From the NCBI GenBank assembly GCA_029561505.1, contig JAKQXK010000127.1, positions 1 to 7,158 on the forward strand: DNA of 7,158 bases, read 5' to 3'. The notes under the pieces were generated by a model, which saw nothing but the letters and a program-made list of their open reading frames with translations, did not search any database and was not told where the DNA came from. The stretch comes from Spirochaetota bacterium. GTDB lineage: Bacteria > Spirochaetota > Leptospiria > Turneriellales > Turneriellaceae. The position numbers and the translations under genes are program-made. The first letter of the stretch is position 1. Every line of letters starts with the position of its first letter. Below are positions 1 through 6,194 of this stretch, one piece after another.

Positions 1-252
1 CCGCTTTTTTTCATCTCTTTTGTGCTGGTCGGTACATTCGTGCTGCTGAATCTCTTTATCGGCGTCATTTTGACGGGCATGGAAGAAGCGCGCAACGAGC
101 TCGCCGACCTGAAGAACAAAGAGTCGTCGGCAAACCCGCGCGCGTACGACCTGAAGCGCATCGAAACTGAAATCGCACGGCTCAATGAGTCGTTAAAGAC
201 GCTGCAGGTGACGAAGATAAAGTTCAGGGCGAAAGACGAAGAGGAGGCCTAA
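1..252 (+). CDS. Voltage-gated-type cation channel (ion transport family), 3' end only
   Basis: The gene runs in from the left edge, open from base 1 in frame 1 to a TAA at 250-252, so only the last 83 residues are visible. They begin with a hydrophobic helix containing [12 protein letters not shown] and then MEEA. This matches the pore-lining S6 helix of the ion transport family (bacterial NaChBac-like sodium channels and relatives), including the conserved LNLF asparagine. A charged, soluble tail follows. Residues near the end, [19 protein letters not shown], show leucine/isoleucine heptad spacing typical of the four-helix coiled coil that tetramerises such channels. It should sit in the inner membrane as a homotetramer. 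Voltage sensor, selectivity filter and promoter lie outside the window, so ion selectivity cannot be read. The gene abuts the next one with no gap. The family call is fairly firm; sodium versus calcium is unknown. Confidence 0.8.
   Translation, partial: PLFFISFVLVGTFVLLNLFIGVILTGMEEARNELADLKNKESSANPRAYDLKRIETEIARLNESLKTLQVTKIKFRAKDEEEA
241..247 (+). promoter_or_regulatory. Shine-Dalgarno inside the channel gene's last codons
   Basis: GAGGAGG lies five bases before the ATG at 253 and overlaps the Glu-Glu-Ala codons that end the channel gene. The channel's TAA stop (250-252) touches the next ATG, so this site fixes the downstream start and implies one transcript with coupled translation. Confidence 0.75.
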
Positions 253-831
253 ATGGCAAAAACATCATTCAATATCTTGAACAACCTCACTTTCACCGGC
301 AAGGGCGCTTTACTCGAAGTCGAAAATATCATCGGCAATGTAACGTTTGCGCAAGGTATTTCGAAAGCCATTGGCCTTTTTCAGAACATCGACCGTGAAT
401 ACAAGAAAGCGGTGGGCAATGACGGCAAAATCGTCGGCAAAGAGCGAACCGACATTCTCATGCAGGTCGACCGGTTCATGAACGGCATCATTCTCGTCTG
501 GAAAAAGCTCGAAATGCGTAACGACAATATTATCATTATCGAGAACAAGAACGTGAACTTTCTCATGAACATCAGCGAGCGCAACGGCCTGTGGGACGCC
601 AACGGCACCGTGCCCAATTTTTTCGTTCGGCCGGTGAAAAACTTTCAAGAGATCTACAACAACAAACTCACGCCCGAAATCGTTGCGCTTCTGAAGCGAT
701 ATGCCGAAGCCACCGAAGACGGCATAATCGACGACGACGAGCGTGAAGACCTCAAAAAGGGCATGCAGCGTGTGCTATACTATACGTTTTTTCTGCGCAC
801 GCAGGTCGAAAAACTGCTCATTCACGATTAA
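253..831 (+). CDS. Unrecognised 192-residue soluble protein with two EF-hand-like half motifs, cotranscribed with the channel
   Basis: I do not recognise a family. The start is secured by a strong ribosome site and by abutment to the channel stop. There is no signal peptide and no membrane helix, so it is probably cytoplasmic. Two similar segments stand about 99 residues apart: near residues 50-68, NDGKIVGKERTDI, and near 150-167, EDGIIDDDEREDL. Both have the pattern (N/E)-D-G-x-I-x3-E-R-x-D-(I/L), like the second half of an EF-hand loop followed by its exiting helix. The first acidic positions of a full loop are poor (Ala53 and Gly55 in copy one; Glu152 and Thr154 in copy two), so calcium binding is only possible. 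The middle (about 90-130) is rich in Asn and Ile. The tight link to a cation channel suggests an accessory or regulatory role, which is inference. It ends 25 bases from the convergent gene's stop. Confidence 0.75.
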   Translation: MAKTSFNILNNLTFTGKGALLEVENIIGNVTFAQGISKAIGLFQNIDREYKKAVGNDGKIVGKERTDILMQVDRFMNGIILVWKKLEMRNDNIIIIENKNVNFLMNISERNGLWDANGTVPNFFVRPVKNFQEIYNNKLTPEIVALLKRYAEATEDGIIDDDEREDLKKGMQRVLYYTFFLRTQVEKLLIHD

Positions 832-856
832 GCGCCGTTACGGCTCATGAGCGAGC

Positions 857-3565
857 CTATCTGCTGAGAATGAAGTCAAAACGTCTGTTCTTGGGCGCGT
901 TCACGCTGCGCACGTCGAATGCCGGTGCCGATTCGCCGAAACCCTGGTAAGTCACACGCTCGGCTGCAATGCCGTTTTCGACCAGGTAATCATATGTCTT
1001 GCGTGCTGCAGTTTCGCTGAGCCGAAGATTCTTTTCAATGCCACCCTGCGTGCCGGTATGCACCTCGATTTTGATTTTGTATTTCGGGTATTTTTCGATA
1101 AACCGAACCACGGCTGCGAGCCTTTCTGTTGCCGGTTCGCCCAGATCGGCATTGACAAGGCGCACCAACAGACCGTTGCCGGCAGGCAGCGCCAACAAGC
1201 CTGTTTCGAACCGCCGGGGCGACGAAGTCGCGATATTGCCATAGGCGTCTTGCGCTTCGAGCGTGTATTCGTATTGGGTGAGAGATTCGACGAGAGAACC
1301 ACTTTCGGTTTTGCCATCCCAGTAGATGGTTTGCGGCAGCGCGCCTTTACCGCGAAAATGGCGCACCGGCTGCCTGCGTACGCCCTTTTCGTCGGCGATA
1401 ATCTCGCTGACCTGTAGCGCATAAGCGACAATTTCAGACTGATCGTTCACGCTCAGCCGAAATGCCTGCTCTTCGTTTTCACCGTCGCCATCAGGCGCAA
1501 ACTGGCGCGTGCTCAGGTCTGCAGCGACGTCGAGTTCGGGCGGGGTAGAATCGATTGCAATCTTGATGGGCGGCGACTCAGGGGCGTTGCCATTGCTATA
1601 GTGTGCCTGAAATACCGCGCAATAATAGCCGTCTGCCGCCCGGGTCTGCGAGGCTGCCTCAGCCTTCCAGACATAAGATGCCTTCGCAGATTTTTTTGCT
1701 GGCTTCTTGCCAGAGCCGTTGATTTCGCTGACCGGCAGGCGAAAGACAACGTCTTCGCTCTTTGCCGAACACCCCTTGCTGATACGTATCTCTCCCTGCG
1801 TAAAGCCTTCAGCGTGTTCGACCGAGGGCATGAACTGAATCGCCGCAAGTTCAGCTTTTTTGGGGTTTAACCCCAAAGCCGAACTGCGCAGATAGACAGC
1901 GTCGACACGCCGCGAGACATAGAAATTCTCGCTGCGCGCTTCGGCGCGATTACCTGCCGCATCGCTGCCTGAAAGATGATACCGGTAGACCCCCTCATCG
2001 ACGAGCTGACCGTTATCGCCTTTGCCGTCGAAATCGAGTCTCGCCGGCGCGTTTTCGGGCCAGCGGTAGGTACGCACGCGCTCACCCGCGGCGTTTTCAA
2101 TGTAGCCTATATAGGCATCATCGACACTTGCGTCTTGAGTGATCGGCAGCAGGTCGCGCCTGCCGTCACCATTGGGGGATATCAGATCGTCACCCAACTC
2201 AACGGCTGCGGCAGGCGGCTTCGTGTCGATATAGATTTCGCCAGTATGCGTTTTACTTTCGTTATTTTTTTCGTCCATGACCCTGAAATGCCAGACATAC
2301 ACGCCATCGGGAAGTGCTTTGTCAGGTGGGTCTTCGGCAAACACATTGTCTTTTACCGCTTTCTGCTTCTCAACCAGCGCGCGGCCGTTCCACGTAAACC
2401 TGTCTGGTATGTCGGCGCGGGCGCGCGGTGCGATAAAGCTGCGCATGAAGAGTGACCAACGAAATTCTTTTTCGCGTATGCGCTCGTCTGCACGCTGGCG
2501 AAAGACCTGGTTGCCTTTCGCATCGGTTACCTGAAATTCATAAAACACAATAGGACTTTTATCCGTTGCAGCAGCGGTAAAGACGATGAGGTCGCGAAAA
2601 CCGTCGTTGTTCGGTGAAAAAAATGTACCTTCACTCGCAAAGACCACCTCTGGTGGTTCAGTATCGATGCCACCCAACCTGACACCCGCCGCAACCGAGT
2701 GCAGGTCTGATCGCCCTGAATTTGCGAACTGCAGGCTGTAGAACAAGAAGGTATCGCCGAATGATGCCGGTATCGAAGCGCCGAGGCCAACGCTGACACC
2801 ATTGCCCGTGGGTGAAAAATGGCTGCCGCCATAACCGAGCGAGAGCAATGCCCACTTATACTGACCCTGCACACCGAACTGATAGGGCAGCCGGTCAAAA
2901 CCGTCGGTACCATACGTTGAAACAACTGCAGCCAGATTCAGTACTGAACTCTGGTAGAGGCCCGTCATGAGCCCAAGGTGCGCCGAAGGTTTCGCGAGAA
3001 GATCGGTATCGCCAATAGGTATTGCCAGATTCAGCGTGCGCAAAAATACCGTGGGCGAATAGAGCCCCACCCCATCGTTGCCGGCGACATTTGCATGCCA
3101 CTTGCTGTCGAAAAGCAGCGCCGGGTCAACACCCAACCCAAAAGCCTGCTGGCCACCGCCGGTAGTGTAACGCGGTGTCACGGCGAGTCCCGTCGCTATT
3201 CGGCGTGAGAGAAAGCTGCCATATGAAAACGACAGGGCACCGGTCTGGTCATCAGCTTTGAAATACTCTGCTGAAAGGGTTAATCCCCCATAGGGACTGA
3301 ATAAAGCGCCGTCAGCATAGAACCCATAAAGTTGCGACGAAAATACACCGCCGGCAAAGAAAGTATTCTGGTCGCCGTAACCCAGAAATGCCGGGTTCGT
3401 GAGCGCCGCCGCCTGAATCGGCATCGTGTGCGCTGACTGCCCCGCGAGCGCAGCATTCAGAGGGCGCTGCGGCAGGTTCGCGAATTCGCGCGTGCGCAGC
3501 GCCGAGAGCGCTGGCGTCGCGGCAAGGGTGAGCAAAATTGCGATATGTCGCAGGCGGGTGTTCAA
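857..3565 (-). CDS. Outer-membrane/periplasmic protein: PorV-like barrel, FlgD/CHU-like Ig repeats, OmpA-family C-terminus
   Basis: This is a 902-residue protein. Residues 1-22 form a Sec signal peptide (basic start, hydrophobic core, cleavage near PALSA). From about 23 to 300 there are alternating aromatic and glycine-rich strands resembling PorV/UPF0164-type outer-membrane barrels (ALTNPAFLGYG near the start). From about 303 come Ig-like modules with the marker SPNNDG at 317-322, SPNGDG at 463-468 and APDGDG at 690-695. Each is followed by a 'W-dG/DGvY.y.l.a.D..GN' pattern, as in FlgD-Ig and gliding-motility C-terminal domains. Residues about 795-902 are OmpA-like (LSETAARK, YQGFGESAP, NRRFDF) but lack the two usual diaminopimelate-contacting residues: Gly838 replaces Asp and Ala853 replaces Arg. 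The start is TTG, the only usable one after an in-frame TGA upstream, with no clear ribosome site. A short Lys-rich insert, KKPAKKSAK, lies inside the third repeat region. Likely role: surface structure or envelope scaffolding; the exact function is unknown. Confidence 0.85.
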   Translation of the reverse strand: MNTRLRHIAILLTLAATPALSALRTREFANLPQRPLNAALAGQSAHTMPIQAAALTNPAFLGYGDQNTFFAGGVFSSQLYGFYADGALFSPYGGLTLSAEYFKADDQTGALSFSYGSFLSRRIATGLAVTPRYTTGGGQQAFGLGVDPALLFDSKWHANVAGNDGVGLYSPTVFLRTLNLAIPIGDTDLLAKPSAHLGLMTGLYQSSVLNLAAVVSTYGTDGFDRLPYQFGVQGQYKWALLSLGYGGSHFSPTGNGVSVGLGASIPASFGDTFLFYSLQFANSGRSDLHSVAAGVRLGGIDTEPPEVVFASEGTFFSPNNDGFRDLIVFTAAATDKSPIVFYEFQVTDAKGNQVFRQRADERIREKEFRWSLFMRSFIAPRARADIPDRFTWNGRALVEKQKAVKDNVFAEDPPDKALPDGVYVWHFRVMDEKNNESKTHTGEIYIDTKPPAAAVELGDDLISPNGDGRRDLLPITQDASVDDAYIGYIENAAGERVRTYRWPENAPARLDFDGKGDNGQLVDEGVYRYHLSGSDAAGNRAEARSENFYVSRRVDAVYLRSSALGLNPKKAELAAIQFMPSVEHAEGFTQGEIRISKGCSAKSEDVVFRLPVSEINGSGKKPAKKSAKASYVWKAEAASQTRAADGYYCAVFQAHYSNGNAPESPPIKIAIDSTPPELDVAADLSTRQFAPDGDGENEEQAFRLSVNDQSEIVAYALQVSEIIADEKGVRRQPVRHFRGKGALPQTIYWDGKTESGSLVESLTQYEYTLEAQDAYGNIATSSPRRFETGLLALPAGNGLLVRLVNADLGEPATERLAAVVRFIEKYPKYKIKIEVHTGTQGGIEKNLRLSETAARKTYDYLVENGIAAERVTYQGFGESAPAFDVRSVNAPKNRRFDFILSR

Positions 3566-3698
3566 GTTAGTGCTTAATAAAGAAGAAACTCACGCCGAAA
3601 AGCGCAAAGTGTCTTTCGGTTGAAAGGTAAATCGCGGGTTCGGCGCTTCGCACCAAAGGCTGATTTTATCAGATTATCGCATATTTTATGCTACTAAA
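3566..3698. promoter_or_regulatory. Divergent promoter region with two 5-3-5 dyads
   Basis: These 133 bases separate the minus-strand barrel gene from the plus-strand SPOR gene, so promoters for both should lie here. Two small inverted repeats with TTT centres sit close together: CTGAT-TTT-ATCAG at 3660-3672 and GCATA-TTT-TATGC at 3679-3691, with centres 19 bases apart. Between them ATTATC (3673-3678) reads GATAAT on the minus strand, a possible -10 for the barrel gene. TATGCT at 3687-3692 is a possible plus-strand -10, seven bases before the ATG at 3699. I found no convincing -35 boxes. The dyads look like operator half-sites, but no regulator is identified. Confidence 0.4.
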
Positions 3699-4286
3699 AT
3701 GGCCCGAACTGCACGAAAATGTAACATGCAGGACATAGACTTCAGCCGTTATTATCGCCGCCCGCGAAACAACTCGGGCCCGGCAGAAAGGCCTGCGTCT
3801 CAGAGCGGTGGCCCTGTAGTGAACAAATTATCTCTCTATCTCGCGATCGCTTTCTCTTCGCTCGCTGTCGGCTTCATCGGCGGCACTCAACTGCAAAAGA
3901 ACAAGATGACGCGCGAAATTGAGGGGAAGATCGTCCCAGAGAGCATAGCGACGGCGAATGTAGCAGCGAATGCGGCCCCCGAGACAGAAAAAGTCTCTGA
4001 CAACGTGCGCGTCACCCGCTCAGAAGAAAAAATCAGCACAGAAAAACGCGAGACAGACAACGCGGGCAGCTTTCTTATTCTGGCGAAGATTTATCCCGAT
4101 GAAAAAGAAGCTTCGCTCGCGGGCCTCGGCCTCAAGCGCGACGGGCTCAAGGCCTTTATGGCCCGCAATGGCAAAAAGGTGAAGCTCTATGTGGGCCCGA
4201 TCGATGGCAAAGCCGACGCTTACGAAGCACTCGCGCGCCTGAAGAAGAACTCTGAGTTCTCTGGCGCTATTCTGTACCGTAAATAA
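3699..4286 (+). CDS. Single-pass membrane protein with C-terminal SPOR domain
   Basis: The protein has 195 residues from the first ATG. An N-terminal cytoplasmic segment (DIDFSRYYRRPRNN) precedes one hydrophobic helix at about 44-62. A low-complexity, charged Ala/Glu/Lys linker covers about 65-120, and a SPOR domain covers 121-195 (GSFLILAKIYPDEKEA, then LYVGPIDGKADAYEALARLK). SPOR domains bind glycan strands stripped of peptides, usually at the septum, so the protein should sit in the inner membrane with the SPOR domain in the periplasm, possibly in cell division or wall remodelling. The start is uncertain. ATG at 3699 has no ribosome site and would suit a leaderless message from TATGCT at 3687. 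ATG at 3726 (MQDIDFSRYY) is a reasonable alternative that removes nine residues and keeps every domain. The protein is shorter than FtsN or DamX and cannot be named more exactly. Confidence 0.85.
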   Translation: MARTARKCNMQDIDFSRYYRRPRNNSGPAERPASQSGGPVVNKLSLYLAIAFSSLAVGFIGGTQLQKNKMTREIEGKIVPESIATANVAANAAPETEKVSDNVRVTRSEEKISTEKRETDNAGSFLILAKIYPDEKEASLAGLGLKRDGLKAFMARNGKKVKLYVGPIDGKADAYEALARLKKNSEFSGAILYRK

Positions 4287-4326
4287 CCGAAGCCGCCATT
4301 TTTTACCCGCCCGCGCGGGCATTTGG

Positions 4327-4332
4327 TATACT
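4327..4332 (+). promoter_or_regulatory. Candidate -10 box just before the GNAT gene
   Basis: TATACT matches the sigma-70 -10 consensus at five of six positions. Its end lies six bases before the GTG at 4339, so the usual start point, about seven bases downstream, falls on the GTG itself, implying a leaderless mRNA. No good -35 is visible; TTTTAC at 4301-4306 is weak and 20 bases away. Confidence 0.45.
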
Positions 4333-4338
4333 CAACCC

Positions 4339-4800
4339 GTGATTCGAGACGCTCAGACCGACGACGCAGTCGAAATTGCCGCGCTGCTCAAGCCTTACGT
4401 CGATAAAAAGATTCTTTTACACCGTTCGCTCGAAGAAATTCGCGAAAATGCACCGCAGACGGTCGTTTTTGTCGAAGCGGGCCGCATTTTGGGCAGCTCG
4501 AGTCTGGTTTTCTTCTCACCCACGCTCTGCGAGATACGCGCGCTCGTCATCACCGAAGCGGCGCAAGGCCGCGGTATTGGCAAAGATCTCGTGCTCGCTG
4601 CAGAGGCGAAGGCGCTGAGACAGCAGAGCGCACGACCAATCAGATTCTTCGCCCTAACCTACACTCCGCAGTTTTTCGAACGCTGCGGTTACGAGCGCAC
4701 GACAAAAGATAAGTTTCCAGAAAAAATTTATGAGGTCTGCAACTTCTGTCTGCGCAAAGATGACTGCCATGAGATCGCGGTGCAGAAACAAGTTGAATAG
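4339..4800 (+). CDS. GNAT-family N-acetyltransferase, short N-acetylglutamate synthase (ArgA)-like
   Basis: This 153-residue protein is one GNAT domain. The acetyl-CoA pyrophosphate loop is seen as QGRGIG at 76-81 after the strand EIRALVI. The later FALTYTPQFFERCGYE and the C-terminal KIYEVCNFCLRKDDC...EIA resemble the acetyltransferase part of ArgA-type N-acetylglutamate synthases, where a C-x2-C-x5-C pattern (here Cys134, Cys137, Cys143) is common. The family would acetylate glutamate with acetyl-CoA, the first step of arginine synthesis, in the cytoplasm. It lacks the kinase-like domain of classical ArgA, as known short versions do. The start is GTG (MIRDAQ), which sits right at the expected N-terminus of the fold; no ribosome site precedes it. 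No other arginine genes are visible, so substrate assignment rests on family resemblance alone, and a generic GNAT remains possible. Confidence 0.8.
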   Translation: MIRDAQTDDAVEIAALLKPYVDKKILLHRSLEEIRENAPQTVVFVEAGRILGSSSLVFFSPTLCEIRALVITEAAQGRGIGKDLVLAAEAKALRQQSARPIRFFALTYTPQFFERCGYERTTKDKFPEKIYEVCNFCLRKDDCHEIAVQKQVE

Positions 4801-4947
4801 AAGTTTGCGAGATTCTCAGTCTCAACAATGGAAAATTTTTTCGCACTCCGTGTTTTTTTTGGCATCGATCGCAGAACATTTCGTTTTTGCCCCGATGTAA
4901 AAAATGAAATTCAAAAAATTTTCCTCGTCGCTTTTTTCAGGAAGTAG

Positions 4948-4975
4948 TTGACACCGTAATGGTTCTGAATACGAT
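4948..4975 (+). promoter_or_regulatory. Candidate promoter P1
   Basis: A perfect -35, TTGACA (4948-4953), is followed after 16 bases by TACGAT (4970-4975), a four-of-six -10. Transcription would start near 4982, inside the direct repeats, about 60 bases before the ATG of the LytR_C gene. Confidence 0.45.
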
Positions 4976-5004
4976 GTGACATAATATTGCAGATGAGACA
5001 TAAT
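4973..5004 (+). repeat. Direct repeat pair GATG[T/A]GACATAAT
   Basis: GATGTGACATAAT at 4973-4985 and GATGAGACATAAT at 4992-5004 agree at 12 of 13 bases, with a 19-base period, close to two helical turns. They overlap both candidate promoters, which would suit an operator, but they may partly be the promoter boxes themselves. Confidence 0.6.
4976..5004 (+). promoter_or_regulatory. Candidate promoter P2
   Basis: GTGACA (4976-4981, five of six to the -35 consensus) and CATAAT (4999-5004, five of six to the -10) are separated by an ideal 17 bases. The start would be near 5011, giving a leader of about 35 bases. By hexamer match and spacing this is the best promoter in the window; its two boxes fall in the two direct-repeat copies. 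Confidence 0.55.
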
Positions 5005-5045
5005 TCTATCAGCAAACCGGAGAGCGCCTTAAACGTCTGAACAAG

Positions 5046-6194
5046 ATGGACGCTCTCAAAAAATTAAAACCGCTTCTGCTGATCGCGTTCGCGATCACGC
5101 TCGCCATCTTTGCTACGGTGCAGGTATTCCGTTTTTTCAATCGCGCAAATCTTGAAAAAGCTCTCAACGGTCGCGACGGCTTTTCAGTGCTGTTCGTCGT
5201 CACTGCCGGCGGCGACGATAAAAAAGTTCAGGTGATTTCTGTCGCGCAGATGTTTCCCGCGACGCAGCGCATGGGTGTCATTTCGTTTTACCCGGCAATT
5301 CGCATAAAAGACAGCGAGCCGAGCCTCGAAGAACTTTATCGCAACAAGGGAGTCGGCGCTGTCAGTGATGCGCTGGCTGAATTTCTCGGCGACCGCATAC
5401 CGGTATACGTTAAGGTGCGCGACAGCGTTCTGGCCCAATTCGTCGATGTCATGGGTGGTCTGGACTACTTTTTGCCCTCTTCTGACCTGCTGAAAGACGA
5501 AAACCTGCCAAAAGGCCAGTTCGTGCTCGACGGCAGCCTGGTGCCTCGCCTGCTGAATCCACCTGAAAAGAACGAATATACCCCTGCGTTTAAGCTGTTT
5601 CGCTATTATTCACTCTTCTTGAACGCGTGGAACCAGCGCAGCAAGCTCTGGCCTGCTATCAAAGACGAAAAGACATTTGCGCTCGCGGTCAAGAATGTCG
5701 AAACAAACGCCGCCGCGTACGACCTCTACTTTCTGGCACAGCACTTTGCGAACCAGAAGTCATGGGTGCCGATTCTTCTCGAAGTGCCAGTGCGCCGCGT
5801 CAAAGATGCTTTCTTTGTAGATAAAGAATCTGCGGCCCTCTACTTTCGTAACCTCACGAAGCAGCTGACGCAGAAAGACCACCCTTTCATTAACGAACCG
5901 CCGAAAATGGAAGTGAAGAACGGTACGCACGTGCCGAACCTCGCCCGTACCATGCGGGCAGAACTGTCGCGCAAAGGCGTGCAGATTCTTGAATTCACCA
6001 ACGCCGACCATAACGACTACGACCAGACCATTCTGCTCGGTACCAGCGGTAACGCCTTCTATCTTGAAAGCATCGCGCGCATCATGGGTGTTCAACGCTC
6101 TTACGCGGCGGTAAACCGATCGCTCTTTACCGATCTCGTTCTGGTGTTGGGTAAAGACTACTACAAACTCAAGGGTGAGGATATAGTAAGATGA
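5046..6194 (+). CDS. Divergent LytR-CpsA-Psr family protein with LytR_C domain
   Basis: This 382-residue protein has a short basic start and one membrane helix (about 8-28), then a periplasmic part. Residues about 44-170 follow the LCP fold order: a strand (FSVLFVVTA), MGVISFYPAIRI where the family has S-I-P-R-D, VYVKVRD...FVDVMGGLDYF like the conserved 'yv.vd...lvd.lGGv' stretch, and KGQFVLDGSLV like 'G...LdG..al'. The Pro-Arg-Asp and later Arg-x-Arg residues that grip the polyprenyl pyrophosphate are not present, so transferase activity of the usual kind is doubtful. Residues about 287-370 form a LytR_C domain (MEVKNGTHVPNLARTMRAEL, ending LVLVLGKDY). A region at 185-280 has no motif I recognise. 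The ATG at 5046 has poor ribosome-site spacing: GGAGAG (5019-5024) is over 20 bases away. Its stop overlaps the rsfS start by four bases. A cell-wall role is likely; the exact function is unclear. Confidence 0.75.
   Translation: MDALKKLKPLLLIAFAITLAIFATVQVFRFFNRANLEKALNGRDGFSVLFVVTAGGDDKKVQVISVAQMFPATQRMGVISFYPAIRIKDSEPSLEELYRNKGVGAVSDALAEFLGDRIPVYVKVRDSVLAQFVDVMGGLDYFLPSSDLLKDENLPKGQFVLDGSLVPRLLNPPEKNEYTPAFKLFRYYSLFLNAWNQRSKLWPAIKDEKTFALAVKNVETNAAAYDLYFLAQHFANQKSWVPILLEVPVRRVKDAFFVDKESAALYFRNLTKQLTQKDHPFINEPPKMEVKNGTHVPNLARTMRAELSRKGVQILEFTNADHNDYDQTILLGTSGNAFYLESIARIMGVQRSYAAVNRSLFTDLVLVLGKDYYKLKGEDIVR
6174..6180 (+). promoter_or_regulatory. Shine-Dalgarno for rsfS within the LytR_C gene
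   Basis: GTGAGGA lies ten bases before the ATG at 6191. That ATG shares the sequence ATGA with the upstream TGA stop, so rsfS translation is probably coupled to the LytR_C gene. Confidence 0.55.

Larger units (their letters stand above)
4801..5045. other. AT-rich intergenic region ahead of the LytR_C-rsfS operon
   Basis: No gene is seen in these 245 bases. The left part holds long T runs (4836-4841 and 4853-4860) and a 12-bp inverted repeat: GGAAAATTTTTT at 4830-4841 and its exact complement AAAAAATTTTCC at 4913-4924, 71 bases apart. A weak stem, GAGA/TCTC at about 4809-4823, followed later by T runs, might end transcription of the GNAT gene, but it is not convincing. The right part holds the promoters and direct repeats listed separately. 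Confidence 0.5.

Noticed and set aside
834..852. GCCG-TTA-CGGC and GCTCATGAGC between the convergent genes as a terminator
   Set aside because: Stems are short and no T run follows on either strand.
952..1431. 159-residue minus-strand open frame
   Set aside because: It is another frame of the same strand as the barrel gene, rich in Arg, Lys and Ser, across its OmpA domain; no frameshift is needed to explain the main gene.
1976..2455. 159-residue plus-strand open frame
   Set aside because: It is antisense to the continuous 902-residue barrel/Ig protein, whose domains cover the same bases.
4309..4320. Perfect palindrome GCCCGCGCGGGC as terminator of the SPOR gene
   Set aside because: The stem leaves almost no loop and is followed by only ATTTGG, and the other strand has an A run, so it does not look like a working intrinsic terminator.
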